DNA of 51,277 bases, from positions 1 to 51,277 of the forward strand of contig CAJXRD010000017.1 in assembly GCA_913058295.1 (NCBI GenBank). The letters are read 5' to 3'. The position numbers and the translations under genes are program-made. Position 1 is the first letter of the stretch; every line of letters begins with the position of its first letter. This document shows positions 1 to 7,983 of the stretch, piece after piece. The stretch is from an uncultured Flavobacteriales bacterium (GTDB lineage: Bacteria > Bacteroidota > Bacteroidia > Flavobacteriales > Flavobacteriaceae). The notes beneath the pieces were generated by a model. That model had not been told where the DNA came from. It made no database searches and saw nothing but the letters and a program-made list of their open reading frames with translations.

Positions 1-240
1 GAAAATGATTTTGGTATAAAATATTTAGATTATTTGTTGCAACAAGCTAAAAAATCAATTAATGAAGGCTTGTTAGATCTTGTCTTTGCGAACGTAGTGA
101 AGCAATCTGTTAAAAAAAATGAGATTACTTCGTCGCCCAAAAAAGATGGGACTTCTCGTAATGACAGGATGCTAATGGTTACAGAAAAAGGCAAATTTCT
201 AAGTGATGGAATTGCGAGTAATTTATTTTGGGTCGATTAA
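1..240 (+). CDS. hemW: HemW-like radical SAM heme chaperone, C-terminal end (partial)
   Basis: Only the last 79 codons lie in the window; the frame is open from base 1, so the gene starts upstream. The C-terminal end reads TEKGKFLSDGIASNLFWVD, which matches the conserved ending of HemW (older name: oxygen-independent coproporphyrinogen III oxidase-like), where a short winged-helix domain closes with a GK-LSDGIAS-LF motif. HemW is a cytoplasmic heme chaperone; its radical SAM Cys motif would be outside the window and cannot be checked. The next gene begins 18 bp downstream on the same strand. The identification rests on this tail alone. Confidence 0.72.
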   Translation, partial: ENDFGIKYLDYLLQQAKKSINEGLLDLVFANVVKQSVKKNEITSSPKKDGTSRNDRMLMVTEKGKFLSDGIASNLFWVD

Positions 241-258
241 AATGATTACTTTTAAACG

Positions 259-1005
259 ATGATTTCAAAATTAATTATTGGAGGAAAACAGATTGAGGTA
301 GATCTTTCTAAACCTTTAGATATTTCTATTCCATTAACAGCTTCTGTCGAGAATCCAATAGCTTGGTATTTGGATAAGCCCACAATCGAACCAGTAAAAG
401 ACGGAGATTGGATTGCTAAAGTTAGTGAAGGTGCATCCGTAAATTTTAATACCATAGTTTTTAATCCACATGCACATGGTACACATACGGAATGTATTGG
501 TCATATAACTTCGGAATTTCATTCCATTAATGATACTTTAAAAACATTCTTTTTCATTTCTGAACTAATTTCAGTAACACCAGAAATTCAAGGAGTAGAT
601 ACTGTCATTTCAGAAAATCAAATTAAAACACTCTTAAAAGGTAAAAGCCCAGAAGCATTAGTTGTCAGGACGCTACCTAATACCGATTTCAAAAAAACGA
701 AGAAGTACTCCCATACCAATTGGACTTATTTATCTGAAGCAGCAGCCAATTATATAAAAGAGATCGGAGTGAAACACTTGTTAATCGATACTCCTTCTGT
801 AGATAGAGAAAAAGACGAAGGGAAATTATTGGCACATAAGGCCTTTTGGAATTATCCCTCAAAACCAAGGTTAGAGGCTACTATTACAGAGTTTATTTAT
901 GTTGAAGAAACTGTAAATGACGGAAGTTATTTATTAAATCTCCAGATAGCCCCCTTTCATAATGATGCTTCTCCAAGCAAACCAATTCTTTATAAACTAC
1001 TTTAA
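259..1005 (+). CDS. Cyclase family protein (kynurenine formamidase-like metal hydrolase)
   Basis: This 248-residue cytoplasmic protein belongs to the putative cyclase family (PF04199), which includes bacterial kynurenine formamidase KynB and other metal-dependent amidases/esterases. The family signature HxxGTHxD...H appears at residues 71-82 as HAHGTHTECIGH; the Asp that normally ligates metal is Glu here (E78). No signal peptide is visible. Start ATG at 259 lies 18 bp after the hemW stop, so co-transcription is plausible. No kynurenine pathway genes are nearby, so a role in tryptophan breakdown is not supported by context; the substrate is unknown. Confidence 0.75.
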   Translation: MISKLIIGGKQIEVDLSKPLDISIPLTASVENPIAWYLDKPTIEPVKDGDWIAKVSEGASVNFNTIVFNPHAHGTHTECIGHITSEFHSINDTLKTFFFISELISVTPEIQGVDTVISENQIKTLLKGKSPEALVVRTLPNTDFKKTKKYSHTNWTYLSEAAANYIKEIGVKHLLIDTPSVDREKDEGKLLAHKAFWNYPSKPRLEATITEFIYVEETVNDGSYLLNLQIAPFHNDASPSKPILYKLL

Positions 1006-1026
1006 AAAATATACTATCTTTACTTT

Positions 1027-1656
1027 ATGGATTCACTTTTTACAGGATTAATTGTTGGGGTAATTTTCGCATATTTTGTGTTTTCAAGGTACGCCTCCCT
1101 TAGAAAAAAAGAGAAAGTCACTGCACAATCTGTTGTTTTAATGGAAAACATTAAGAGTGTGAGTAAGTTGATTACTGTGGAAGCAGATTTTGCAGAAATA
1201 TATCATTATGAAACTGATAAACATAAATTGTTAAGCATTTTAATTGGAAAGAAAAAAGCATTGTTATTAATAGATGCAAAAGCACATGTGGGTTTCGATT
1301 TAACTAAAATAAAATTAGAATCGAATGTGAATTCCAAAGTGATAAAGATTACTAATTTTCCTCAGCCAGAATTACTTTCTATAGAAACCGATTTTAAATA
1401 TTACGATAAGAAAGAAGGTTGGTTAAATCCGATAACTTCCTCTGATTTAACGGATATTAATAAGGAAGCAAAACAACATATTATTGATAAAATACCTGGA
1501 TCCGGAATTTTAGAAGAGGCTTCTGAAAAAGCTTTAGATACTGTGAAATTGATGGAGAAATTAGCCGAAACCATCAATTGGAAACTGGATTATTCTTCCT
1601 TAGTTTTAAATAATACTTCAGCAAATTCAAAAATCACAAAAGATGCAAAGGCTTAG
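1027..1656 (+). CDS. DUF4230 domain membrane-anchored protein
   Basis: A 209-residue protein with one N-terminal hydrophobic segment (residues about 4-20), then a soluble domain that resembles DUF4230. The conserved tail region WLNPITSSDLTDINKEAKQ (around residues 137-155) followed by an amphipathic helix is typical of that family in Bacteroidota and Firmicutes. Function is unknown; the protein is probably anchored in the inner membrane with the domain outside. It overlaps the following transglutaminase gene by 14 bp, which indicates translational coupling. Confidence 0.65.
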   Translation: MDSLFTGLIVGVIFAYFVFSRYASLRKKEKVTAQSVVLMENIKSVSKLITVEADFAEIYHYETDKHKLLSILIGKKKALLLIDAKAHVGFDLTKIKLESNVNSKVIKITNFPQPELLSIETDFKYYDKKEGWLNPITSSDLTDINKEAKQHIIDKIPGSGILEEASEKALDTVKLMEKLAETINWKLDYSSLVLNNTSANSKITKDAKA

Positions 1657-2584
1657 GGTTATATTTATTTTAGGCTTCATTTTTTTAACGAGTTCTGTTT
1701 TTTCACAAGATTTTGAAAGAATAGATGCTACCATTTTATTGTATCCCACACATTGCGATACACCAGAAGAACTTTCAAGATTTATAAGCCGAGATTTTAC
1801 TACTGAAGAGGAAAAGGTACGTGCGATATACAGTTGGATTATTCAGAATATTGCTTATGAACCTAATGAATATAAAAAGTTTGATTATCGATTTAGCAAT
1901 TATAGAGAACGGAATAAAAAGGAAGAAATAACTAGAAATAAGATCATAGAACGCACCTTACAAAAAGGAGTTGCTGTTTGTGAAGGATATGCTTTTTTGT
2001 TTGAAAGGCTTTGTGAACTACAAGGAATTACTAATTATTTGGTACGAGGAAATACCAAAACTACATTGCAAGGTATAGGAGAGGAGTTCCATGCAAATCA
2101 TATGTGGAATATCGCAATTATCGATGGTAAATCTTATTTGTTTGATCCTACCTGGGGTGCTGGAAAATACCAATATAAGTTTATAAAAGAGCCTAGTTAC
2201 TATTACTATAAAATTCAACCAGAGCTTTTATTCAAAACGCATTATCCAAGTATTTTTGAAGATGCATTAATATTAGAAACCGTTAGCAAACAAGAGTTTT
2301 CAGAAATGCCATTAATCATAGAAAGAAAGTTACTCTTATCGGATATTGAAACTCCAAAAAAAGGAATTATATATACGGAGATGTATTTCGATGAGATTCA
2401 ATTTTCGATTAAAAATACCAATCCAACATCAGTAAGTTATTCTTTTGGGACAGAAACTTTTTCTGTAGAAAAATTGGATAAAACCAATGAAAAAATAGAG
2501 TTTTCGATACCAATAGTTTTTGGAGTAAATACATTGATGATTTATTTTGATGATCAGCCAGCAATAGGGTACAAAATTATGTAA
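1643..2584 (+). CDS. Secreted transglutaminase-like protein
   Basis: A 313-residue protein with a signal peptide (hydrophobic stretch ending ...SSVFSQ, residues 1-21). The transglutaminase-like core has a catalytic Cys in GVAVCEGYAFLFERLC (around residue 113), His in HANHMWNIAII (around residue 152) and Asp in YLFDPTWGAG (around residue 170), so the Cys-His-Asp triad is complete. Bacterial members are often proteases or unknown periplasmic enzymes rather than true crosslinkers. The C-terminal third looks like a beta-rich accessory domain. The gene overlaps DUF4230 upstream and is followed after 1 bp by the MmcQ/YjbR gene. Confidence 0.72.
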   Translation: MQRLRVIFILGFIFLTSSVFSQDFERIDATILLYPTHCDTPEELSRFISRDFTTEEEKVRAIYSWIIQNIAYEPNEYKKFDYRFSNYRERNKKEEITRNKIIERTLQKGVAVCEGYAFLFERLCELQGITNYLVRGNTKTTLQGIGEEFHANHMWNIAIIDGKSYLFDPTWGAGKYQYKFIKEPSYYYYKIQPELLFKTHYPSIFEDALILETVSKQEFSEMPLIIERKLLLSDIETPKKGIIYTEMYFDEIQFSIKNTNPTSVSYSFGTETFSVEKLDKTNEKIEFSIPIVFGVNTLMIYFDDQPAIGYKIM

Positions 2585-2585
2585 T

Positions 2586-2948
2586 ATGAATATTGAAGAA
2601 TTCAGGGAATATTGTATATCTAAAAAGGGAGTAACAGAATCCTTTCCATTTGATGAACAAACACTTGTTTTTAAAGTCATGGGTAAAATGTTTGCATTAT
2701 CTGGTTTAGAACATCAACCTGCTAAGGCAAATTTAAAATGCGATCCGGAACGCTCAATAGAACTTCGCGAAGAGTATGATGGTCTTATTAATCCTGGGTT
2801 TCATATGAGTAAATTACATTGGAATACTGTCGAGCTTGAAATGAATTTGCCTCATGATTTGGTATTGGAACTCATTGATCATTCTTACGATTTAGTAGTG
2901 AATGGATTGACAAAAAAATTGAAAGAAGAATTAAATTCAATCGTTTAA
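2586..2948 (+). CDS. MmcQ/YjbR family protein
   Basis: A 120-residue cytoplasmic protein with the MmcQ/YjbR fold signature: an N-terminal helix with IEEFREYCISKKGVTESFPF, a beta-sheet with VFKVMGKMFAL, and the conserved region PGFHMSKLHWNTV (around residues 71-83). The family resembles CyaY-like folds and has been proposed to bind DNA; its physiological role is not settled. The start ATG follows the previous stop by 1 bp. It is the last gene of the small plus-strand run that begins with hemW. Confidence 0.8.
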   Translation: MNIEEFREYCISKKGVTESFPFDEQTLVFKVMGKMFALSGLEHQPAKANLKCDPERSIELREEYDGLINPGFHMSKLHWNTVELEMNLPHDLVLELIDHSYDLVVNGLTKKLKEELNSIV

Positions 2949-3151
2949 AAGACTTAAGCGTCTTAATAACAATATCTTATTAATATATTTTTTGTATATT
3001 CGTAAGTGTAATATCACATTTATCTTTCTTAAGTTATCTACCTAATAACAAATTCAAAAGAAAGGGCCCACAAATCTTATTATTGGTGCCTCAAATTTTA
3101 GAGAAGTATTTTTTTTATTAACCATATACTAACTTTAAAATTTATTAAATT

Positions 3152-3976
3152 ATGAAAACAACGAACCATTATTTTATTGCAATAGCGTTGCTATTGCTTT
3201 TCAACCTTTCTGTATTTGCTCAGGATGAAGAACCAAAGCGACCAATGTATATTACAGCTACAACAATGCATTGGAATATGGATAAGGAAGATTTTGATAT
3301 GAAAGAGTGGATAGCTCTTGAAAAAGAATATTTAGAAAAAGTAACTATGAAAAATGAACTTGTAATGGGTTCTTCCTACTATATGCACAGATATACTGCT
3401 GACAATAGAGAATTAATATTAGTTAGAACCTTTGCTTCTTGGGGGGATATTGATAAAGCTGGAGAAAGGGATACTGAATTAATTAATGAAGCTTGGCCAG
3501 ATGAGGATGCAAGAAATGCCTTTTTTAAGAATCAAGACTCTTATTATGCTCCATTTCATTCCGATGAAATATATGCAACAATGAGTGGTGCTAAAGTGAT
3601 GACTGAAGATGCAGGAGAAGATATGATATTATATGTACGGAAAAGTCATTTTGCAAGCCCAGAAGATGGAAGTAATAAAGAATTTAATGAAATGCGAGAT
3701 GAATTTTTAGAGAACGTGATTCATAAAAATGAACTTATAAAAGGGTATTATCCAAATAATCATGCTTGGGGATCGAATAAAACAGAATATGTGGAAGCAT
3801 TTTTATTTAACTCAATGGCAGATCTTGATAGCTTTGGTGAAAGAAATGGAGAGTTAATAGAAGAACACTGGCAAGATGAAGCAGCTAGAGAAGAAATGAA
3901 TAAAAAAGGTGATAAATATTTTACAGGAGTTCATGGAGATTATATTTATTCCTTAATAGAAGAACTTACTAAATAA
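3152..3976 (+). CDS. Secreted protein of unknown function with an internal duplication
   Basis: A 274-residue protein with a clear signal peptide (hydrophobic segment residues 8-22, then VFAQ/DEE). The mature part falls into two similar halves: the first has MKNELVMGSSYYMHRY, later GERDTELINEAWPDEDARN and FHSDEIY; the second has HKNELIKGYYPNNHAW, later GERNGELIEEHWQDEAARE and VHGDYIY. This suggests duplication of an about 115-residue unit, possibly an alpha/beta ferredoxin-like (ABM-like) fold, but I do not recognise a named family. It stands alone: about 200 bp of non-coding DNA precedes it and a strong terminator follows. Confidence 0.6.
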   Translation: MKTTNHYFIAIALLLLFNLSVFAQDEEPKRPMYITATTMHWNMDKEDFDMKEWIALEKEYLEKVTMKNELVMGSSYYMHRYTADNRELILVRTFASWGDIDKAGERDTELINEAWPDEDARNAFFKNQDSYYAPFHSDEIYATMSGAKVMTEDAGEDMILYVRKSHFASPEDGSNKEFNEMRDEFLENVIHKNELIKGYYPNNHAWGSNKTEYVEAFLFNSMADLDSFGERNGELIEEHWQDEAAREEMNKKGDKYFTGVHGDYIYSLIEELTK

Positions 3977-4000
3977 GTTTTTACCCTTAAATTTTACTGA

Positions 4001-4029
4001 AAAGGATGCCATTTGGCATCCTTTTTTTT
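4001..4029. terminator. Bidirectional intrinsic terminator
   Basis: A perfect 10-bp stem, AAAGGATGCC / GGCATCCTTT, with a 4-base loop is flanked by T runs in both directions. It ends the plus-strand secreted-protein gene (stop 3976) and the minus-strand AraC gene, whose stop codon overlaps the edge of the hairpin. Confidence 0.85.
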
Positions 4030-4870
4030 AGTTTAATTTTTTATAACCTGAAGGACTTATTTGCTTTATTGCTTTAAACTGCCGGTTGAAATTGGAAATG
4101 TTATTAAAGCCACAAAGCTCTGAAATTTCAGAAACAGACAGGTCTTTTTGAGTAGCTAATAATTTACAGGCTTTTTCTATTCGTAGTTCATTTAAAAAAC
4201 TAAAATAAGTTTTATTGGTACGTTTTTTAAAATATTTACAAAATGCATTTTTAGTCATGCTAGCTACTTCTGCAATATCCTTAAGAGAAATTTCTTTTTC
4301 GAAATGTGTCATAGTATATTCAAATACATTTCGCATTCGTTTTCCTTCTACATCATTGTACTTTCGTTCATAAACATAAGAAGAAAGACTGTTATAATTT
4401 GCCTTTGAAGCTACTTTAAGAAGCTCCATTAATATTATAAATCTTTCAAATTCTGTAGCACCTTTTAGTTTTAAAAACAGATTTGTCATTGCTTTTTTTA
4501 AAGAAGTTACTTTAAACCCATGGTTTGCTCTTTTAAAAAATAACCGAAGTTCCCTTAATTCTTTCAATTCAAAAAAATGCTCACCAAAGGATGTTTTAGT
4601 AAAAAACAAACTTAACATATGTGAAATGCCTTCATCCTTATTTTCGCTTTTAAAAACATGAGGCACATGACTACCAAATACTAAGATATCTCCTTGCTTA
4701 TAATAATTCACCTTATCACCAACTATTAAAGTTCCTTCTCCTTCCAATATTAAACTTATTTGTATCTCTTCATGTTGATGCAACTTATCATAAAAAAAGG
4801 CTTCATTGTCTTCTTGATAAATAAGCGAAACACCTTCGGGTTTAGGTATTTTAAAGGGTAACACTTTCAT
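4028..4870 (-). CDS. AraC-family transcriptional regulator (cupin + HTH), probable regulator of the hydroxyproline island
   Basis: A 280-residue regulator. The N-terminal part (about residues 25-80) looks like the cupin sensor domain (KLHQHEEIQISLILEGEGTL, GDILVFGSHVPHVF). The last about 95 residues form the double helix-turn-helix of AraC proteins: ISLKDIAEVASMTKNAFCKYFK and LSVSEISELCGFNNISNFNRQFK, with the usual ending SPSGYKK. It is divergent from the DapA-family gene that opens the plus catabolic operon, with 166 bp between the two starts. AraC proteins of this form usually activate neighbouring catabolic genes in response to a small substrate; hydroxyproline or a breakdown intermediate is the natural guess here. 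See the shared motif at 4951 and 26926. Confidence 0.88.
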   Translation of the reverse strand: MKVLPFKIPKPEGVSLIYQEDNEAFFYDKLHQHEEIQISLILEGEGTLIVGDKVNYYKQGDILVFGSHVPHVFKSENKDEGISHMLSLFFTKTSFGEHFFELKELRELRLFFKRANHGFKVTSLKKAMTNLFLKLKGATEFERFIILMELLKVASKANYNSLSSYVYERKYNDVEGKRMRNVFEYTMTHFEKEISLKDIAEVASMTKNAFCKYFKKRTNKTYFSFLNELRIEKACKLLATQKDLSVSEISELCGFNNISNFNRQFKAIKQISPSGYKKLN

Positions 4871-4950
4871 GTAATTCTTGTTTTAATAGCTACTTTACAA
4901 GGCAATTTACGTAAATAATAATCAAAATATATATATTATAATAAAAAACA

Positions 4951-4965
4951 GATAATATAGTATTA
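4951..4965 (+). promoter_or_regulatory. Candidate operator shared by both catabolic operons (copy 1)
   Basis: GATAATATAGTATTA lies 71 bp before the ATG of the DapA-family gene, in the gap between it and the divergent AraC gene. The same 15-mer with one change (T to C) occurs 74 bp before the first gene of the converging operon at 26926. The match and the position are directly seen; binding by the AraC protein is inference. Confidence 0.45.
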
Positions 4966-5036
4966 GTAACGGATTAAAAGCCATTATAAATTATGAAGGT
5001 ATGGATGTAATTTTACCCTATTAAAAAATATATCTT

Positions 5037-5993
5037 ATGAGTTTAAAATGGAAAGGTGTTATGCCAGCCGTTTTTACATGGTTAAAAGAATCAGCATCAG
5101 GTGACATTGAAATTGACTTTGAAAAAACAAAAGAATACGCTACAGGCATCTTAAAAGTTCAAGGACTAGGTGGAACTAGAATGAATGGACTTGTTGGTTC
5201 AGGAACACTAGGAGAAAATAGCTATCTAAGCTCTGAACAACGCGTTTCTTTACTGGAAGCACTTTCTGAAGTTGCTAAAGAATATAACGTACCTTTAATT
5301 AGTGGCGCAGCTGCAGAAACAAAAGAAGAACTTGCAACAATCGTTAAAGGTTTAGCAGGCGCAGGTGTGGACACCGTAATGGTTATGCCTCCAAAGACAA
5401 AGGAACTACCTTCTGATGAAGTAATGTATGCGTATTATGAACTTGCTGAGTCAACTGCAAGAAATGCAGGTGTAACAATTATGCCTTATAATAATCCTGA
5501 TGCAGCTGGTTATCATGCGCTTTCTACGGAACTTCTTCTAAGACTTGCTAAACTTCCTAATGTAACTGCGCTCAAAATATCAACAATTGATGTTTCAATT
5601 ATTGAAACGATGATGTTAGCGAACAAAGATTTAGAAATTTTGGCAGGGGTTGATACCGTAACGGTACATGCAGGACTTGCTGGAGCAATTGGTGGAATTA
5701 CAGGTGTAGGTTGTATCTTCCCTAAAGCTAGTGTTACTATGCAAGAGTATGTTTCACAAGGAAATTGGGCTGAAGCAAATAAAATTTCTCAAGCAATGAA
5801 TTCCATCTCGTATTTAGATGCTCAGCCACTACTTATGGAATATCTTAAGTATGCTTTCGGAATTCACCATAATGATGCCGCTGGCGGACTTCGTACCTTA
5901 GGTAAGAAGTTAACCCAACAGCAAATTGATGATGTTCAAGCTCGTTATATTCTAGCAAAAGAAAGACTTGAATTTCTGGACTTAATAGATTAA
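5037..5993 (+). CDS. DapA-family aldolase/deaminase, probable 1-pyrroline-4-hydroxy-2-carboxylate deaminase
   Basis: A 318-residue (beta/alpha)8-barrel enzyme of the dihydrodipicolinate synthase family. The Schiff-base lysine is K180 in NVTALKIST and the catalytic Tyr is Y151 in IMPYNNP. Family members in hydroxyproline clusters convert delta1-pyrroline-4-hydroxy-2-carboxylate to 2-oxoglutarate semialdehyde plus ammonia. The operon holds the epimerase, the FAD oxidase and the semialdehyde dehydrogenase that flank this step, and an AraC gene is divergent, so this role is much likelier than lysine biosynthesis. It is the first gene of the plus operon; a 134-bp gap separates it from the next gene, so an internal promoter is possible. 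Confidence 0.85.
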   Translation: MSLKWKGVMPAVFTWLKESASGDIEIDFEKTKEYATGILKVQGLGGTRMNGLVGSGTLGENSYLSSEQRVSLLEALSEVAKEYNVPLISGAAAETKEELATIVKGLAGAGVDTVMVMPPKTKELPSDEVMYAYYELAESTARNAGVTIMPYNNPDAAGYHALSTELLLRLAKLPNVTALKISTIDVSIIETMMLANKDLEILAGVDTVTVHAGLAGAIGGITGVGCIFPKASVTMQEYVSQGNWAEANKISQAMNSISYLDAQPLLMEYLKYAFGIHHNDAAGGLRTLGKKLTQQQIDDVQARYILAKERLEFLDLID

Positions 5994-6127
5994 GCCTTTT
6001 AAATATAAAAAAAAGTGAACTAAAAAGAGCTTCAACAAAGCCTCAATCACTAACACAGAAATTTTTGTACCAGCAATAATTTCTATACATTTAAACAGTA
6101 ATTAAGGTAAAAATAAAAAATACATAC

Positions 6128-6397
6128 ATGTTAGAAATAAGACCCACTTGCGAGAATTGTAATAAAAAGTTACTTAATCATGCAACCGATGCTATGATTT
6201 GTACTTTCGAATGTACTTTTTGCCGTGATTGTGTCGAGAACATATTAAAAAAGGTTTGTCCTAATTGCGGTGGTAATTTTACTGAAAGACCTATTAGGCC
6301 AAAGGAATTATTAGACAAATATCCAGTTTCTAAACATATCGTTTTTAAACCAGTAGATGTCGAAAAACATAATGAATTAATAAAAAATAGAAAATGA
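6128..6397 (+). CDS. DUF1272 small zinc-ribbon-like protein
   Basis: An 89-residue protein that matches DUF1272: LEIRPTCENCNKKL, then AMICTFECTFCRDCVENIL, then VCPNCGGNFTERPIRP. Cysteines are arranged as CxxC, CxxxCxxCxxC and CxxC, enough for two metal (zinc) sites. The function of the family is unknown. It overlaps the dehydrogenase gene by 4 bp (ATGA), so the two are translationally coupled inside the hydroxyproline operon. DUF1272 genes are usually scattered, so its place here may be chance. Confidence 0.85.
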   Translation: MLEIRPTCENCNKKLLNHATDAMICTFECTFCRDCVENILKKVCPNCGGNFTERPIRPKELLDKYPVSKHIVFKPVDVEKHNELIKNRK

Positions 6398-7977
6398 CTA
6401 CAGGAGAGAATCATATAGGGAATCAACGTTCCTCAAAAGGGAATAAAACGTATACAACACATAACCCAAAGTTGAATATAGAAAATGAACAATTTTTTAC
6501 AGAAGCTACTTCAGAAGAAATTAATCAAGCTGTAGATTTAGCTTCGGAAGCATTTAAAACTTTCAGTAAAAAATCTGGGCAAGAAAAAGCAACTTTTTTA
6601 CGAGCTATAGCCGATGAAATTTTAGCAATGGGAGATGAATTAATTGCGATATATCAATCGGAAACTGGGCTTCCAGAAGGAAGAGCAAAAGGCGAAAGAG
6701 GAAGAACGATTGGACAATTAACAAGCTTTGCAGCCATGCTAGAAGAAGGGTCTTGGCTAGATGCAACAATTGATACTGCAGATTTGGATAGAGCTCCAAT
6801 ACCAAAACAAGATATTAGAAAGATGATGGTTCCTTTAGGACCAGTAGTAGTATTTGGAGCGAGTAATTTTCCATTTGCATATTCAACTGCAGGTGGAGAC
6901 ACTGCATCTGCATTAGCTGCCGGATGTCCTGTGATTTGTAAATCGCATCCTATGCATGCTGGAACAAGTGAAATGGTTTCTGAAGCAATTATAAGAGCTG
7001 CTCAAAAAACGAATATGCCAAATGGTGTATTCTCCAACTTAAATAGTTCTGGAATAGAAGTAGGGATAGAATTGGTTACCCATCCTGGTGTAAAAGCAGT
7101 AGGATTTACGGGAAGTATTAAAGGAGGAAGAGCTTTATACGATATCGCTGCACAAAGAGAGGAACCGATACCGGTTTTCGCTGAAATGGGATCTGTTAAT
7201 CCAGTAGTTTTATTACCAAATGCGGCAGAATATAGAGGAGAAGCATTGGCGAAAACCTATGCAGGATCTATTACTTTAGGAACAGGTCAGTTTTGTACAA
7301 AACCAGGATTAATTCTTGGAATAAAAAGCGAATCCTTAACTCAGTTTATCGATTCACTTTCTTCGGAAATTGTAAAAGTGGAGCCTTCTTGTATGTTGCA
7401 CCCACACATTATTGGGAACTATGAAAAAAATAAGCAAATTGCTTTAGAGCAAGATGGATTAACGGTTCATGCAGATTATCAAAATGAAGTTGCTGCCAAC
7501 CATGCTAGACAGGCTATTGTTACGGTTGAAGGAGAAACTTTTTTAAATAATACTACTTTACATCAAGAAGTATTTGGACCATTTTCTATGGTAGTGGTAT
7601 GTAATGATGCTACAGAATTAGAGAATGTTATCAATCATTTAGAAGGGCAATTAACTGGAACCATATTAGGAGAAAATGAAGAGCTGCAAAATTATACCAC
7701 TGTTGTAGATGCTTTACAGAATAGAGTAGGTAGAATTATATTTAATGGAGTACCTACAGGCGTTGAGGTTTGTCCTGCAATGTTGCACGGTGGACCTTAT
7801 CCTTCTTCAACAGACAGCCGTTTTACAGCGGTAGGAATTCATGCGGTAAATAGATGGGTTCGACCTTTTAGTTATCAAAGTTGGCCAAATGAATTGCTTC
7901 CAAATGAATTAAAAGATGAAAACCCTTTAGGAATTACAAGATTCGTTAATGGTCAAAATTCAAAAGATAAAATCTAA
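6394..7977 (+). CDS. Aldehyde dehydrogenase, probable 2-oxoglutarate-semialdehyde dehydrogenase
   Basis: A 527-residue NAD(P)-dependent aldehyde dehydrogenase. Catalytic Cys301 sits in GTGQFCTKPG, the general base Glu264 in VFAEMGSVNP, and Asn158 in GASNFPF. The length and the AEMGSVNP / GQFCTKPG style match the family annotated as 'aldehyde dehydrogenase (NADP+)' that includes alpha-ketoglutaric semialdehyde dehydrogenases. It would finish the trans-4-hydroxyproline route by making 2-oxoglutarate. The same enzyme could also oxidise 2-aminoadipate 6-semialdehyde, the product expected from the hydroxylysine lyase in the facing operon, because no second dehydrogenase is present; this is inference. 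It starts within the 4-bp overlap with DUF1272. Confidence 0.87.
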   Translation: MTTGENHIGNQRSSKGNKTYTTHNPKLNIENEQFFTEATSEEINQAVDLASEAFKTFSKKSGQEKATFLRAIADEILAMGDELIAIYQSETGLPEGRAKGERGRTIGQLTSFAAMLEEGSWLDATIDTADLDRAPIPKQDIRKMMVPLGPVVVFGASNFPFAYSTAGGDTASALAAGCPVICKSHPMHAGTSEMVSEAIIRAAQKTNMPNGVFSNLNSSGIEVGIELVTHPGVKAVGFTGSIKGGRALYDIAAQREEPIPVFAEMGSVNPVVLLPNAAEYRGEALAKTYAGSITLGTGQFCTKPGLILGIKSESLTQFIDSLSSEIVKVEPSCMLHPHIIGNYEKNKQIALEQDGLTVHADYQNEVAANHARQAIVTVEGETFLNNTTLHQEVFGPFSMVVVCNDATELENVINHLEGQLTGTILGENEELQNYTTVVDALQNRVGRIIFNGVPTGVEVCPAMLHGGPYPSSTDSRFTAVGIHAVNRWVRPFSYQSWPNELLPNELKDENPLGITRFVNGQNSKDKI

Positions 7978-7983
7978 TTAAAC

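Noticed and set aside
2950-2970. Hairpin AAGAC...GTCTT after the MmcQ/YjbR gene as a terminator
   Set aside because: Only a 5-bp stem and no T run.
5037-5993. Lysine-biosynthesis dihydrodipicolinate synthase (DapA)
   Set aside because: The operon contains the steps before and after pyrroline-hydroxycarboxylate deamination and no lysine genes.
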